A stretch of 64,000 nucleotides of DNA from NCBI RefSeq assembly GCF_019511345.1, contig NZ_JAEUAK010000003.1, positions 496,001 to 560,000 on the forward strand. Direction: 5' to 3'. Origin of the DNA: Rhizobium mesosinicum. Its GTDB lineage: Bacteria; Pseudomonadota; Alphaproteobacteria; Rhizobiales; Rhizobiaceae. The position numbers and the translations under genes are program-made. Below the pieces are notes generated by a model. The model made no database searches. It was not told where the DNA came from and was given only the letters and a program-made list of their open reading frames with translations. Positions 16,251 through 24,384 of this stretch are shown piece after piece; position 1 is the first letter of the stretch, and every line of letters begins with the position of its first letter.

Positions 16251-17552
16251 ATGAAATCGTCCAGAGCGCTCGGACTGGTGATGATCGCGCCTGCCGCGAT
16301 CATGATCATCCTGTTCTTCCTGATGCCGGTGGTTCTAACGGCGGTCTTCTCCATGACCAACATGACAACCGCGACCGGCATTTCCGGCGGCGTCTACCAG
16401 ATCGCACCCAACTCTCTGATCGCGCTGAAAGCGGCCATGCCCGAGATCGCCGCCGAAATGGCCGAACCGCGCTATACGATCGACGAGGCGGGCCTCGCGG
16501 CCGTCGAGAGTCTCGGGCTTGCGCCTGGGATTGCCGCCGAATTGCGCACGAAACATATGGGCGAGGTCTTTCCGGTACGCCGCGACGTCGAACGGATGAT
16601 CAAGGATCTCGCCGACCGGCCTTCGACACGCGACGTCAAGCAGATTTCCGAACAGTTCAATCGTTCCGTTCTCAACACCCGCTTCGACAGCAAGGAGCAG
16701 CTCTTTTTAGCGCTGCACGATCTCGGTTTCAAACTGACGCCGGAGCAGAAAGAAACGGTCGCCAAGACCACCTATACCGGCTGGGTGTGGACATCAGACA
16801 ATTTCTCGCGCATGACCGCTTCGCCCGACATGGCGCGGGTGCTTTTCAACACTGCGCTCTATGTCGCGCTGGTGCTGATACTCTTCAATGTCGGTTATGC
16901 GCTGCTGCTGGCCATTTGGACGCATTATATGCCGCCGACGCTGGCTTCGATCTTTCGCGGCATTTGGCTTCTGCCGCGGATTACCCCTGTCGTCATCTAC
17001 GTGATGCTGTGGAAATGGCTTGCCTGGGATACGGGCTTCATTTCAATCCTGATGGGCAAGTTCGGCTATCCGCCGAAGAACTATCTGCTCGACAGCGCTT
17101 ACAATGCCTGGTTCTTCGTCGTGCTGATCAACGGCTTCATCGGCGCCTCGATGGGCATGCTGGTCTTTTCCTCGGCGATGAAGGCCATTCCGAAGAGCCA
17201 GTTCTATGCGAGCGAGGTGGACGGCGCCTCGCGCTGGCAGCAGATCCGCTACATCATCCTGCCGCAGATGCGTTGGCCGATCCTCTTCGTCACCTGCTAC
17301 CAGACCCTGTCGCTGCTTGCCTCCTTCAATGAAATCCTGCTCGCCACCAATGGCGGACCGGGCAACGCGACCGAAGTCTGGGCGCTCTCCGCCTATCACA
17401 CGGCGCTCAGGAACTATGCCGGCAATCTCGAATACGGGCTGGGTGCCGCCATGGCGCTGGTCCTCGTCGTCATCGGCGTGACGCTGTCGCTTCTTTATCT
17501 GCGCGTCTTCAACTACGGCACGCTTGTCGCCAAGCCCCTGATCGAGGATTGA
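16251..17552 (+). CDS. ABC transporter permease with large extra domain between helices 1 and 2
   Basis: Inner-membrane MalF/UgpA-type permease of the phosphodiester cluster. The EAA loop (ASEVDGASRWQQIRYIILPQ, about residues 321-340) contacts the ATPase. At 433 residues it is about 140 longer than usual. After the first helix (residues 8-36) comes a charged, probably periplasmic segment (about 45-190) with alpha-helical character, before the next helix at about 200. The arrangement recalls the P2 loop of MalF, which touches the maltose-binding protein, but no sequence similarity to it is claimed. It overlaps the next permease gene by 4 bases. Confidence 0.88.
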   Translation: MKSSRALGLVMIAPAAIMIILFFLMPVVLTAVFSMTNMTTATGISGGVYQIAPNSLIALKAAMPEIAAEMAEPRYTIDEAGLAAVESLGLAPGIAAELRTKHMGEVFPVRRDVERMIKDLADRPSTRDVKQISEQFNRSVLNTRFDSKEQLFLALHDLGFKLTPEQKETVAKTTYTGWVWTSDNFSRMTASPDMARVLFNTALYVALVLILFNVGYALLLAIWTHYMPPTLASIFRGIWLLPRITPVVIYVMLWKWLAWDTGFISILMGKFGYPPKNYLLDSAYNAWFFVVLINGFIGASMGMLVFSSAMKAIPKSQFYASEVDGASRWQQIRYIILPQMRWPILFVTCYQTLSLLASFNEILLATNGGPGNATEVWALSAYHTALRNYAGNLEYGLGAAMALVLVVIGVTLSLLYLRVFNYGTLVAKPLIED

Positions 17553-18397
17553 CCATGGCCGAACGCTCGCAGCCCTCGGCAAATTACCGCAGCTGGCCTG
17601 TTCTAGCGGCACTGACCATCGTCAGCCTGCCGCTGCTCCTGATGTATGTCTATCTTTTCATCGACACCGTGACGGTGAAGCAGTCGGATGCCTTGCTGCC
17701 CTCCGGCTTGACGCTCGCCCACTGGCGCTTCCTGTGGCAGACGACGCCGGGCAAGGCGAACATCTGGCAGGTGACGCTGAACACGCTGCTGTTTTCGGCC
17801 TGTACCACCAGCCTGGTGCTCATCGTCTCGTCGATGGCGGGCTATGTGCTCTCGCGGCTCAATGTACCTGCGCGCGGCTTCTTCCTTGCCGGCGTCATGG
17901 TGCTGCATGCTTTTCCGTCGGTTACACTGATCATCGCCATCTTCATCGTGCTGCAGATGATCGGTCTCTACAATTCATTGATCGGCGTGATCCTGGTGAA
18001 GGCGGCGATCGACCTTCCGCTTGGCATCTGGCTGATGAAGGGTTTCTACGACACCGTGCCCTGGGAAATCGAAATGGCCGGCGTCGTCGACGGTGCCTCG
18101 CGGTTCCGGGTCTGGCGCAGCCTCGTGCTGCCGCAGGTCAAACCCGGCATCATGGCACTCGGCCTGTTCTCCTTCCTTGCCGGCTGGGGCGAGTTCATCC
18201 TGCCGCAGGTGCTGGCGCCGGGCAATCAGGTGCAGGTGCTGTCGGTCTATCTCGCCGGCTTCCTTGCCGACGACAACAACTACGATTTCAACATGTTCAA
18301 GGCGGTTGGCCTCTTCTACCTCATTCCGGTGCTGATCGCTTACGCGCTCTTCAACAAATATCTCATGAATATCTATGGCGGCGGGAGCAAAGGCTGA
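17549..18397 (+). CDS. ABC transporter permease (MalG/UgpE type)
   Basis: Second membrane subunit of the importer, 282 residues, with six predicted helices and the cytoplasmic EAA loop AGVVDGASRFRVWRSLVLPQ at about residues 175-195. It starts with ATG inside the end of the preceding permease gene and ends in an ATGA overlap with the ATPase gene, so the transporter subunits are translationally coupled. Its length is normal for the family, unlike its partner. Confidence 0.9.
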   Translation: MTMAERSQPSANYRSWPVLAALTIVSLPLLLMYVYLFIDTVTVKQSDALLPSGLTLAHWRFLWQTTPGKANIWQVTLNTLLFSACTTSLVLIVSSMAGYVLSRLNVPARGFFLAGVMVLHAFPSVTLIIAIFIVLQMIGLYNSLIGVILVKAAIDLPLGIWLMKGFYDTVPWEIEMAGVVDGASRFRVWRSLVLPQVKPGIMALGLFSFLAGWGEFILPQVLAPGNQVQVLSVYLAGFLADDNNYDFNMFKAVGLFYLIPVLIAYALFNKYLMNIYGGGSKG

Positions 18398-19446
18398 TGC
18401 GTATCCTCCTCGACAATTTTTCGAAGAGCTTCGGCTCCACCAAGGTCATCGAGGACATGACGCTCGAAGTCGGCAGCGGCGAGATGCTGGCACTGCTCGG
18501 CCCCTCGGGCTGCGGCAAGTCGACGACGCTCTTTTCTGTCTGTGGCATCCATAGACCAAGCAGCGGGCGCATCCTCTTTGGCGACCGCGACGTGACGGAC
18601 CTGCCGAGCCAGGCCCGCAACGTCGGCGTCGTATTCCAGTCCTACGCGCTCTATCCGCACATGACGGTTGCCGAAAACATCGGTTTTCCTCTCAAGGTGA
18701 AGGGTGTCAACGCCACAGAAATCCGCAAGCAGGTCGAGCGCATTTCCGGGCTTGTTCACATCAGCAACCTCATGGAACGCCGGCCAGCCGAGCTTTCGGG
18801 CGGTCAGCAGCAGCGTGTGGCACTTGCCCGCGCTCTCATCCGCAAGCCGGATGTGCTGCTGCTCGACGAACCTCTCGCCAATCTCGATGCCAAGCTGCGG
18901 CTTGAAATGCGTTCTGAAATCCGCCGCATCCAGCGCGAGACCGGTATCACCGCCATCCTCGTCACCCATGATCAGGTGGAAGCGATGAGCATGTGCGACC
19001 GCATTGCCATCATGAAGGAAGGCGAGATCGTGCAGATCGCGACGCCAGCCGAAATGTACAACGACCCGCGGACGTCCTTTGTCGCCGGCTTCCTCGGCAA
19101 TCCGCCGATTACCTTCCTGCGCGGCGTCATGAAGGATTGCGCTTTCGCCATGCCGGAAAGCGAAATTCGCGTGCCGATATCGGTCCAGGCTGCGGAGGGT
19201 ACAAAGCTGACGCTCGGCGTGCGCCCGGAGCATTTCCATCCGGCCGGCGATGTCCCCGTTGCCGGGAAGGTCACCTTCGCCGAAACGCAGGGCCGCGAAA
19301 ACCTTTACGACGTGCAGCTTGCCGGCGGTTGGCTGCTGCGCTCCATCCAGCCGGTCCGCAACGACATCACAGTCGGCGACGAGGTGAAGTGGGCGATCGA
19401 CAGCAAGGGTGTATTCGTCTTCGACGAAGAAGGCCGGAGGCTCTGA
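18397..19446 (+). CDS. ABC transporter ATP-binding protein (MalK/UgpC type)
   Basis: Energising subunit of the importer, 349 residues. Walker A is [10 protein letters not shown], the Q-loop is in [14 protein letters not shown], the signature is LSGGQQQRVALARAL, Walker B is VLLLDEPLANLD and the switch histidine is in ILVTHDQVEAM. A C-terminal TOBE-like domain follows from about residue 240 (LGVRPEHFHP), as in MalK. The start at 18397 is the ATGA overlap with the permease gene; a longer in-frame extension upstream is only the shadow of the permease. The next gene starts 3 bp after its stop. Confidence 0.92.
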   Translation: MRILLDNFSKSFGSTKVIEDMTLEVGSGEMLALLGPSGCGKSTTLFSVCGIHRPSSGRILFGDRDVTDLPSQARNVGVVFQSYALYPHMTVAENIGFPLKVKGVNATEIRKQVERISGLVHISNLMERRPAELSGGQQQRVALARALIRKPDVLLLDEPLANLDAKLRLEMRSEIRRIQRETGITAILVTHDQVEAMSMCDRIAIMKEGEIVQIATPAEMYNDPRTSFVAGFLGNPPITFLRGVMKDCAFAMPESEIRVPISVQAAEGTKLTLGVRPEHFHPAGDVPVAGKVTFAETQGRENLYDVQLAGGWLLRSIQPVRNDITVGDEVKWAIDSKGVFVFDEEGRRL

Positions 19447-19449
19447 GGG

Positions 19450-20223
19450 ATGCGTGATTTTTCCAGTTTTTTCGAACGTTACGGCTGGCCCCGCGACAAG
19501 GGATATCTCCCTTTCTGCATCGGCCATCGCGGCGCGAGTGGGCATGAGCGGGAAAATACGCTCGAAGCCTTCCAGCGTGCCGCCGAACTCGGTGCGGAGA
19601 TGTGGGAACTCGACACGCAGCTTACCAAGGACGGCGTGGTCGTGGTCTCTCACGACGATCATCTTGAACGCGTCTTCGGCGTCGACAGGCGCATTTCCCA
19701 AATGACGGCCGCCGAACTTGCCGCCCTTGAAGGCGTCAATGTTCCGACTTTCGAGGCGGTCGCCGCGCTCGGACGGCGGACCAACACGGGCCTTTACGTC
19801 GAGCTCAAGGCATCGGGAACAGGACTTCTATGCTGGAAGCATCTGAGCGAAAAGAACCAGCGCTTTGCCTGCCTCGGCTCCTTCGATACCGCGCAAGTGC
19901 GCGAACTTCGCGATGCGGGCTGCGATTATCCGCTCTCGGTGCTCATCCGCGTTGGACATGATCCGCACGCGGCGGGTGACGAGGCTGGCGCCAATATCCT
20001 GCATCTCTGCTGGGAACGGGCCGGCGAACGGCCGCAGGATCTCGTAAACGAAGAGCTGATGCAGCGCACTTTCAGTAAAGGCCGCGAGATCGTGCTGTGG
20101 CATGAAGAGCGGCCGGCCATCCTTTCCGACATCATGAAACTTCCGGTGCTCGGCATCTGCACGGACTTGCCCGACCTGATGCGCCCGGCCGCAAGAGATA
20201 AAAGACATGGCAGACAAGGATAA
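19450..20223 (+). CDS. Glycerophosphodiester phosphodiesterase (cytoplasmic)
   Basis: A 257-residue TIM-barrel enzyme that hydrolyses glycerophosphodiesters. The catalytic signature is present: GHRGAS (H26, R27), ENT at 35-37 where most members have PENT, E53 and D55 in WELDTQLTKDG, and H68-D69 in VSHDD. There is no signal peptide, so it acts after uptake. Its position directly behind the importer ATPase and before a LacI regulator and an IMPase-like gene suggests that imported diester is split here, and that the inositol- or sugar-phosphate product is passed to the phosphatase. The 3' end overlaps the regulator gene by 17 bp. Confidence 0.9.
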   Translation: MRDFSSFFERYGWPRDKGYLPFCIGHRGASGHERENTLEAFQRAAELGAEMWELDTQLTKDGVVVVSHDDHLERVFGVDRRISQMTAAELAALEGVNVPTFEAVAALGRRTNTGLYVELKASGTGLLCWKHLSEKNQRFACLGSFDTAQVRELRDAGCDYPLSVLIRVGHDPHAAGDEAGANILHLCWERAGERPQDLVNEELMQRTFSKGREIVLWHEERPAILSDIMKLPVLGICTDLPDLMRPAARDKRHGRQG

Positions 20224-21214
20224 CAAGGGACCGAGGAAGGTTACGTCTTTCGACGTGGCGCGTGTGGCGGGTGTTTCGCGTGCGGCCGTCTCGCGCGCCT
20301 TCACGCCGGATGCGAGCGTTTCGCCGAAGACGCGCGAAAAGGTCTACCAGGCAGCCAAGGATCTGGGTTACCGGGTAAACTATCTCGCCCGCAGTCTCAC
20401 CAACAAGCGCTCCGATCTCGTCGGCCTCGTCGCCGCCGGTCTGGATAATCCGTTTCGCACATTGCAGATAGAGCATCTGGCGCGTGTGCTGATTTCACGC
20501 AATTTCCGACCGATCCTATTGCCGACCTCGAAGGAAGCGGACACATCCGCCGTTATCGGTCAGCTTCTGCATTATGCCGTTTCCGGCGTCATCGTCACGT
20601 CGGATGCTCCACCGACGGAGATCTGTGAACAATGCGCGGCTGAAGGCGTGCCGATCGTGCTGATCAACAAGGGCGATGATATTCCTTTTGTCGATCGCAT
20701 CATTTCCGACGATCGCATGGCCGGCCATCTCGCCGCCACACATCTGATCGAAAACGGCGTCAAGGCGCCGGCGGTCATTGCGGCGCCTGCCATTTCTTAT
20801 ACAGCAAGGCGCCGCAGCGAGGCCTTCATGGCGTCCTGTCGGCAGCTCGGCCTCGAGCCGCGCACGATAGAGGTGAAAATCAACGATTATCAGAGCGGCT
20901 ATGACGCAGCCGCTGATCTTACCTCGCTCGGTATCGACGGGCTCTTCTGCGCTAACGACTATATGGCTTGCGGTGTGATCGACCGCATCATGAAGGGGCT
21001 CGGTCGCGAGGATCAGCCGCCGTTGCGCATCGTCGGCCATGATGACATCCCCCAAGCAAGCTGGGCGGCTTACGGCCTCACGACAATCCGCCAGCCTTGT
21101 GATGTCCAGGCCGAACAAACGGTCGATCTGCTGATGAGCCGGATCGCTGAGCCGGATATGACGGCTCGCGTCGAATTTACCCCTGTGACGCTGATAAAAA
21201 GAAGGACTACCTGA
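20207..21214 (+). CDS. LacI-family regulator of the phosphodiester operon
   Basis: A 335-residue regulator. The helix-turn-helix is TSFDVARVAGVSRAAVSRAF (residues 13-32), followed by YLARSLTNKRSDLVGLV, the usual hinge and first strand of the sensor domain. VNYLARSLTN matches the hinge-helix pattern of LacI/PurR-type proteins. It is encoded within the operon it probably controls, between the phosphodiesterase and the phosphatase, and overlaps both (17 bp upstream, one base downstream). The effector is probably the imported compound or its breakdown product (inference). Confidence 0.9.
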   Translation: MADKDNKGPRKVTSFDVARVAGVSRAAVSRAFTPDASVSPKTREKVYQAAKDLGYRVNYLARSLTNKRSDLVGLVAAGLDNPFRTLQIEHLARVLISRNFRPILLPTSKEADTSAVIGQLLHYAVSGVIVTSDAPPTEICEQCAAEGVPIVLINKGDDIPFVDRIISDDRMAGHLAATHLIENGVKAPAVIAAPAISYTARRRSEAFMASCRQLGLEPRTIEVKINDYQSGYDAAADLTSLGIDGLFCANDYMACGVIDRIMKGLGREDQPPLRIVGHDDIPQASWAAYGLTTIRQPCDVQAEQTVDLLMSRIAEPDMTARVEFTPVTLIKRRTT

Positions 21215-22029
21215 TGAATTCCGCATTCGATGCTTCAGCCCTGACCGCACGGGCGGAGGTCGCAATCGACGTGGCCCGCCGGGTTGGACGCGAGGCTGCA
21301 CGCTTCCGACGTGAAGGAAATTCGGCCGCACTGCATGTCGAAAACAAGGGGCTGCAGGATTTCGTCACCATCGCGGACAAGCAGGCGGAACAGGCAATTC
21401 ACCAAGGCCTGCTGGCATGCTTTCCTGACGATACTTTCATGGGGGAGGAGACCGGCGGACACTCCGGCTCTGCCGGCACCTGGGTCGTCGATCCCATCGA
21501 CGGCACGACCAATTACATCAGAGGCTTTCGTCACTGGGGCGTTTCCATCGCCTTCGTCCTTGGCGGCACGGTGGAGATCGGCGTGGTCTATGATGCGGCC
21601 AACGATCAGGTTTTTTCCGCGATCCGCGGCAAGGGCGCCTTCAAGGAAGGCCAGCCGATCCAGGCCGCTCCAACGATTGATCCCGCCAGTGCGATCGTCG
21701 TGCTCGGCCATTCGCGCAAAACGAGTTTTGACGACTATACGGCGCTTTCGAAGCGGCTCCATGAACGCGGCATGGATTATCGCCGCATGGGTGCAGCGGC
21801 AGTCGATCTGGTGCGTGTCGCGGAAGGCATTTCCGATCTATTCTACGAACGGCATCTCAATGCCTGGGATATGCTGGCCGGCGCGCTGATTGCCGCCGAG
21901 GCGGGTGCCAAGGTCGCCATCCCGCCTGTCGACATGTTGCTGAAGGATGGCGGCCCGGTTATCGCCCATTCGCCGGGCCTGGCAGAGGAATTTGCCTTTC
22001 TCATCGAATTCGAGGGATTGGCGGGCTGA
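21214..22029 (+). CDS. Inositol monophosphatase family protein
   Basis: A 271-residue Mg2+- and Li+-sensitive type phosphatase. The metal ligands are all visible: E78-E79 in GEET, D93 and D96 in DPIDGTTN, and D219 in NAWDMLAGA. It probably removes the phosphate from the monoester made by the upstream phosphodiesterase; inositol phosphate, a sugar phosphate and 3'-phosphoadenosine phosphate are all substrates within the family. The genetic context favours an inositol or sugar phosphate. The start codon overlaps the LacI stop. The gene is convergent with the second phosphodiesterase gene, with no spacer between the two stop codons. Confidence 0.9.
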   Translation: MNSAFDASALTARAEVAIDVARRVGREAARFRREGNSAALHVENKGLQDFVTIADKQAEQAIHQGLLACFPDDTFMGEETGGHSGSAGTWVVDPIDGTTNYIRGFRHWGVSIAFVLGGTVEIGVVYDAANDQVFSAIRGKGAFKEGQPIQAAPTIDPASAIVVLGHSRKTSFDDYTALSKRLHERGMDYRRMGAAAVDLVRVAEGISDLFYERHLNAWDMLAGALIAAEAGAKVAIPPVDMLLKDGGPVIAHSPGLAEEFAFLIEFEGLAG

Positions 22030-22884
22030 TCAGCCCGCCACTCGCGCCAGCCACGCTCGCTCTGTCGCAGGGGCCTCGTCTGTGGTGATCTGATCTGGCT
22101 TCAACGCCATCAGCGCTGAGAAATTCGTCCATTCGGCATCGCTGAAGCCGCTGTCCGGGTCGTTCAATGTGAAGGTCCAGGCATCGACCTGTTTACCCTC
22201 GCTATGGCATAGCGCGATCATGTCGAGCCCGGCCTTTGCAGCATCGAGCAGCATCTGCCAGTAGAGATAGACGGTTTCCGGTTCGGTCGGGCCACGCAGA
22301 TCGGCAAGCAGTTCCTTTTCGACCGCTTTCCAGCCTTCGGCCCTGTAGATATTGCCGAGCTTGTCGGTTGGGTCGATTCCGCGGCGCAGATGCGGCAACT
22401 TCTCCTTGACCGCCAAGATCAGCTCCAGGCTGCTGGCGCTAACGATGACGGAGGCAGAAATCTGCTGCAGGCGTTCAGCCAGGTGGGCGATGCCCTTTTC
22501 ACCGATCGCTTCGTAATCGTCCTTCATATCGAACTGTAGCAGCGCGTCCGGATGGGCCGATTGCAGCATGGCGGCCAGATCTTCGCTGTAGAGGAGGGGA
22601 CGACCGCCGTCCTTCATGCGCAGGCCGCGCAGCTCCGCGAGGCTCTTTTTGGCAACCAGACCGTGCCCAGTCGTCTCGCCTTCCAGTTTCTCGTCATGCA
22701 GCACGACAAAACCGCCATCGGCGCGCACCCTCAGGTCGAGCTCCATCGACGCGCCGGTCTTGAAGCCTTCCGCCATCACCTCCGCCGAAAAGAGCGGATC
22801 GGCCATGCGTCGGCGCAGCCGGTGCCATTTGAGCAGGGTCGCATGACCCTCGAACACGATCTGAAGTCCGCATGCATCCGACAT
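22030..22884 (-). CDS. Divergent glycerophosphodiester phosphodiesterase family protein
   Basis: A 284-residue TIM-barrel protein. It keeps the catalytic residues at the right spacing: H21-R22, E48 and D50 in MELDLRVRADGG, and H63-D64 in LHDEKL. It lacks the usual HRG and PENT contexts (the sequence reads WHRLRRRM), so its leaving group probably differs from that of the paralogue at 19450. The C-terminal half is less typical of the family. It is transcribed towards the operon and ends one base after the phosphatase gene. Whether it belongs to the same pathway is inferred from position. Confidence 0.75.
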   Translation of the reverse strand: MSDACGLQIVFEGHATLLKWHRLRRRMADPLFSAEVMAEGFKTGASMELDLRVRADGGFVVLHDEKLEGETTGHGLVAKKSLAELRGLRMKDGGRPLLYSEDLAAMLQSAHPDALLQFDMKDDYEAIGEKGIAHLAERLQQISASVIVSASSLELILAVKEKLPHLRRGIDPTDKLGNIYRAEGWKAVEKELLADLRGPTEPETVYLYWQMLLDAAKAGLDMIALCHSEGKQVDAWTFTLNDPDSGFSDAEWTNFSALMALKPDQITTDEAPATERAWLARVAG

Positions 22885-23120
22885 TCCGTCATCCTCGGCT
22901 TACTTGTCTTCGACCCTTCGTGCATCGGAAAAGCCCGATTCTCAAGAGGAGTTCGCAAACCCGGGCAAAGCCGAGATGAAGCCTTTTTCCCGGGCCGCTC
23001 TTATAGCGGCATCTTGATGCGATGAAGTCACCCCAAATTAGAATACAATTTTTATAGACTATATATCCCGGTGGCGCGATCCGTGCGAAAATCGCCACCC
23101 GGTTTTCCAGGAGGTGGCGT

Positions 23121-23279
23121 ATGTTTGCGGCATTCAAAACGTTTCTTGTGAGGTTTTTCCGAGGCCGCGAGCAACCAACAATCGCCCGTGCGACGGCAGA
23201 GGATTCGGAAAGCCGCATGCGCAGTCTGCGGGAGGAGGAGCTCTTTTTCTGGCAGCCGACGCCGCTCTCCTGGTTTTGA
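23121..23279 (+). CDS. Small hypothetical protein, 52 aa
   Basis: Open frame of 53 codons beginning MFAAFKTFLVRFFRGRE and ending LSWF. GGAGG stands 7 bases before the ATG, and an AT-rich promoter-like stretch (TATATA near 23060) lies upstream. The N-terminus is an amphipathic or hydrophobic basic helix, and the centre is charged (RMRSLREEEL). I do not recognise it. It ends 2 bp before the convergent aminotransferase stop. The strong ribosome binding site is the main argument that it is real. Confidence 0.5.
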   Translation: MFAAFKTFLVRFFRGREQPTIARATAEDSESRMRSLREEELFFWQPTPLSWF

Positions 23280-23281
23280 AA

Positions 23282-24373
23282 CTAGGCGTTATAAGCCTTG
23301 GCGACCGCCTCCGATGCTGCGCCGATATCCGCCGGCAAACCGGCCTGCCGCAAGGCCTCGCCATAGGCTACGACACCTGCGAGGACGATCTGGAACGTCG
23401 CTCGTGGTCCTGTATGGTTCAATCGAATGAGATGCGACAGGTTGGTGCCGACCCCGGCTGTCAATTCAACGCCCAGCCCCGCCGCAAAGCGGATGACGAA
23501 TGCCGCTTCCATGCCTGCCGGTACTGAGACCGTGGTCACCAGGTTTGACGCCCGTTCGGCAGGAACCCAGAGGCTGGCTCCCAGCGCCGACAAACCGGCC
23601 CGGCTCGCGGAAGCGGCCTTCTCGTGGCGCGTGATGAGCCGTTCGATGCTCTCTGCCTCGACCCGATCGAGGGCCGCCTCGAGTGCGAAGAATTCCAGCG
23701 GCGCGGGCGTTCCGGGCAGGGCGCCGTGACCGTCATCCAGCCACGCCTTCAGGTCGGCGAGTGACAGGATGGAATCGCGCGGCGCATCGTCATGCAGGAT
23801 CAGTTCCCAGGCGCGCGGGCTGACCGACAGAGCGGAGACGCCCGCAGGTCCTCCAAGCGCCTTCTGCGGGCCGATGACGGCTATATCGATGCCCGATCCA
23901 TCGACATCGAGTCGATGACCGCCAACCGACGCAACGGCGTCGACCACCGTAGCAATGCCCCGAGCCCGTGCCAGGGATATAATCTCAAGCAGCGGATTGA
24001 GGATACCGCTGGTCGATTCGGCGTGAACAAGCGCCAGTACATGGATGCCGGGATTGGCATCCAACGCTTCGGAAACCGTCTCGGCGTCGATCGGCAGGCC
24101 GGGTAGAGCGGTGATGTCGATGACATCAGCGCCGCCACGCCGCAGCCATTGCCCGAACCAGCCGCCATAGGGGCTGGTAACGATGTTCAGTGCCGAGAGC
24201 CCGGGCCTGGCAAGGCTGGTCGCGACAGCTTCGAGCGCTACGACGGCTTCGGCTTGTACCAGCAGCACGTCGTTGTCCGTCTTCAGAGCGGCGCCGATGC
24301 GGTGGGCGAGAGTGGCATAACGTTTGGCCGGATAGACCGGCGTACCATAAAGCGGGTTCCAGACTTCGGTCAT
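23282..24373 (-). CDS. PLP-dependent aminotransferase, class V type
   Basis: A 363-residue fold-type I PLP enzyme of the alanine-glyoxylate / serine-pyruvate aminotransferase group. The PLP lysine is in IGPQKALGGPAG (about residue 190), preceded by VVDAVASVGGHRLDVD with the aspartate that holds the cofactor ring. The start at 24373 has GAAGGAG 6 bases upstream; ATG 24388 is an alternative. It is the last gene of a six-gene operon after a peptide-type ABC importer, so it probably processes the imported amine or amino acid. The exact substrate is unknown. Confidence 0.85.
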   Translation of the reverse strand: MTEVWNPLYGTPVYPAKRYATLAHRIGAALKTDNDVLLVQAEAVVALEAVATSLARPGLSALNIVTSPYGGWFGQWLRRGGADVIDITALPGLPIDAETVSEALDANPGIHVLALVHAESTSGILNPLLEIISLARARGIATVVDAVASVGGHRLDVDGSGIDIAVIGPQKALGGPAGVSALSVSPRAWELILHDDAPRDSILSLADLKAWLDDGHGALPGTPAPLEFFALEAALDRVEAESIERLITRHEKAASASRAGLSALGASLWVPAERASNLVTTVSVPAGMEAAFVIRFAAGLGVELTAGVGTNLSHLIRLNHTGPRATFQIVLAGVVAYGEALRQAGLPADIGAASEAVAKAYNA

Positions 24374-24384
24374 GGGCGGCTCCT

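Noticed and set aside
18373..19701. 442-codon open frame on the - strand
   Set aside because: Antisense of the ATPase and phosphodiesterase genes, which carry complete motifs on the + strand.
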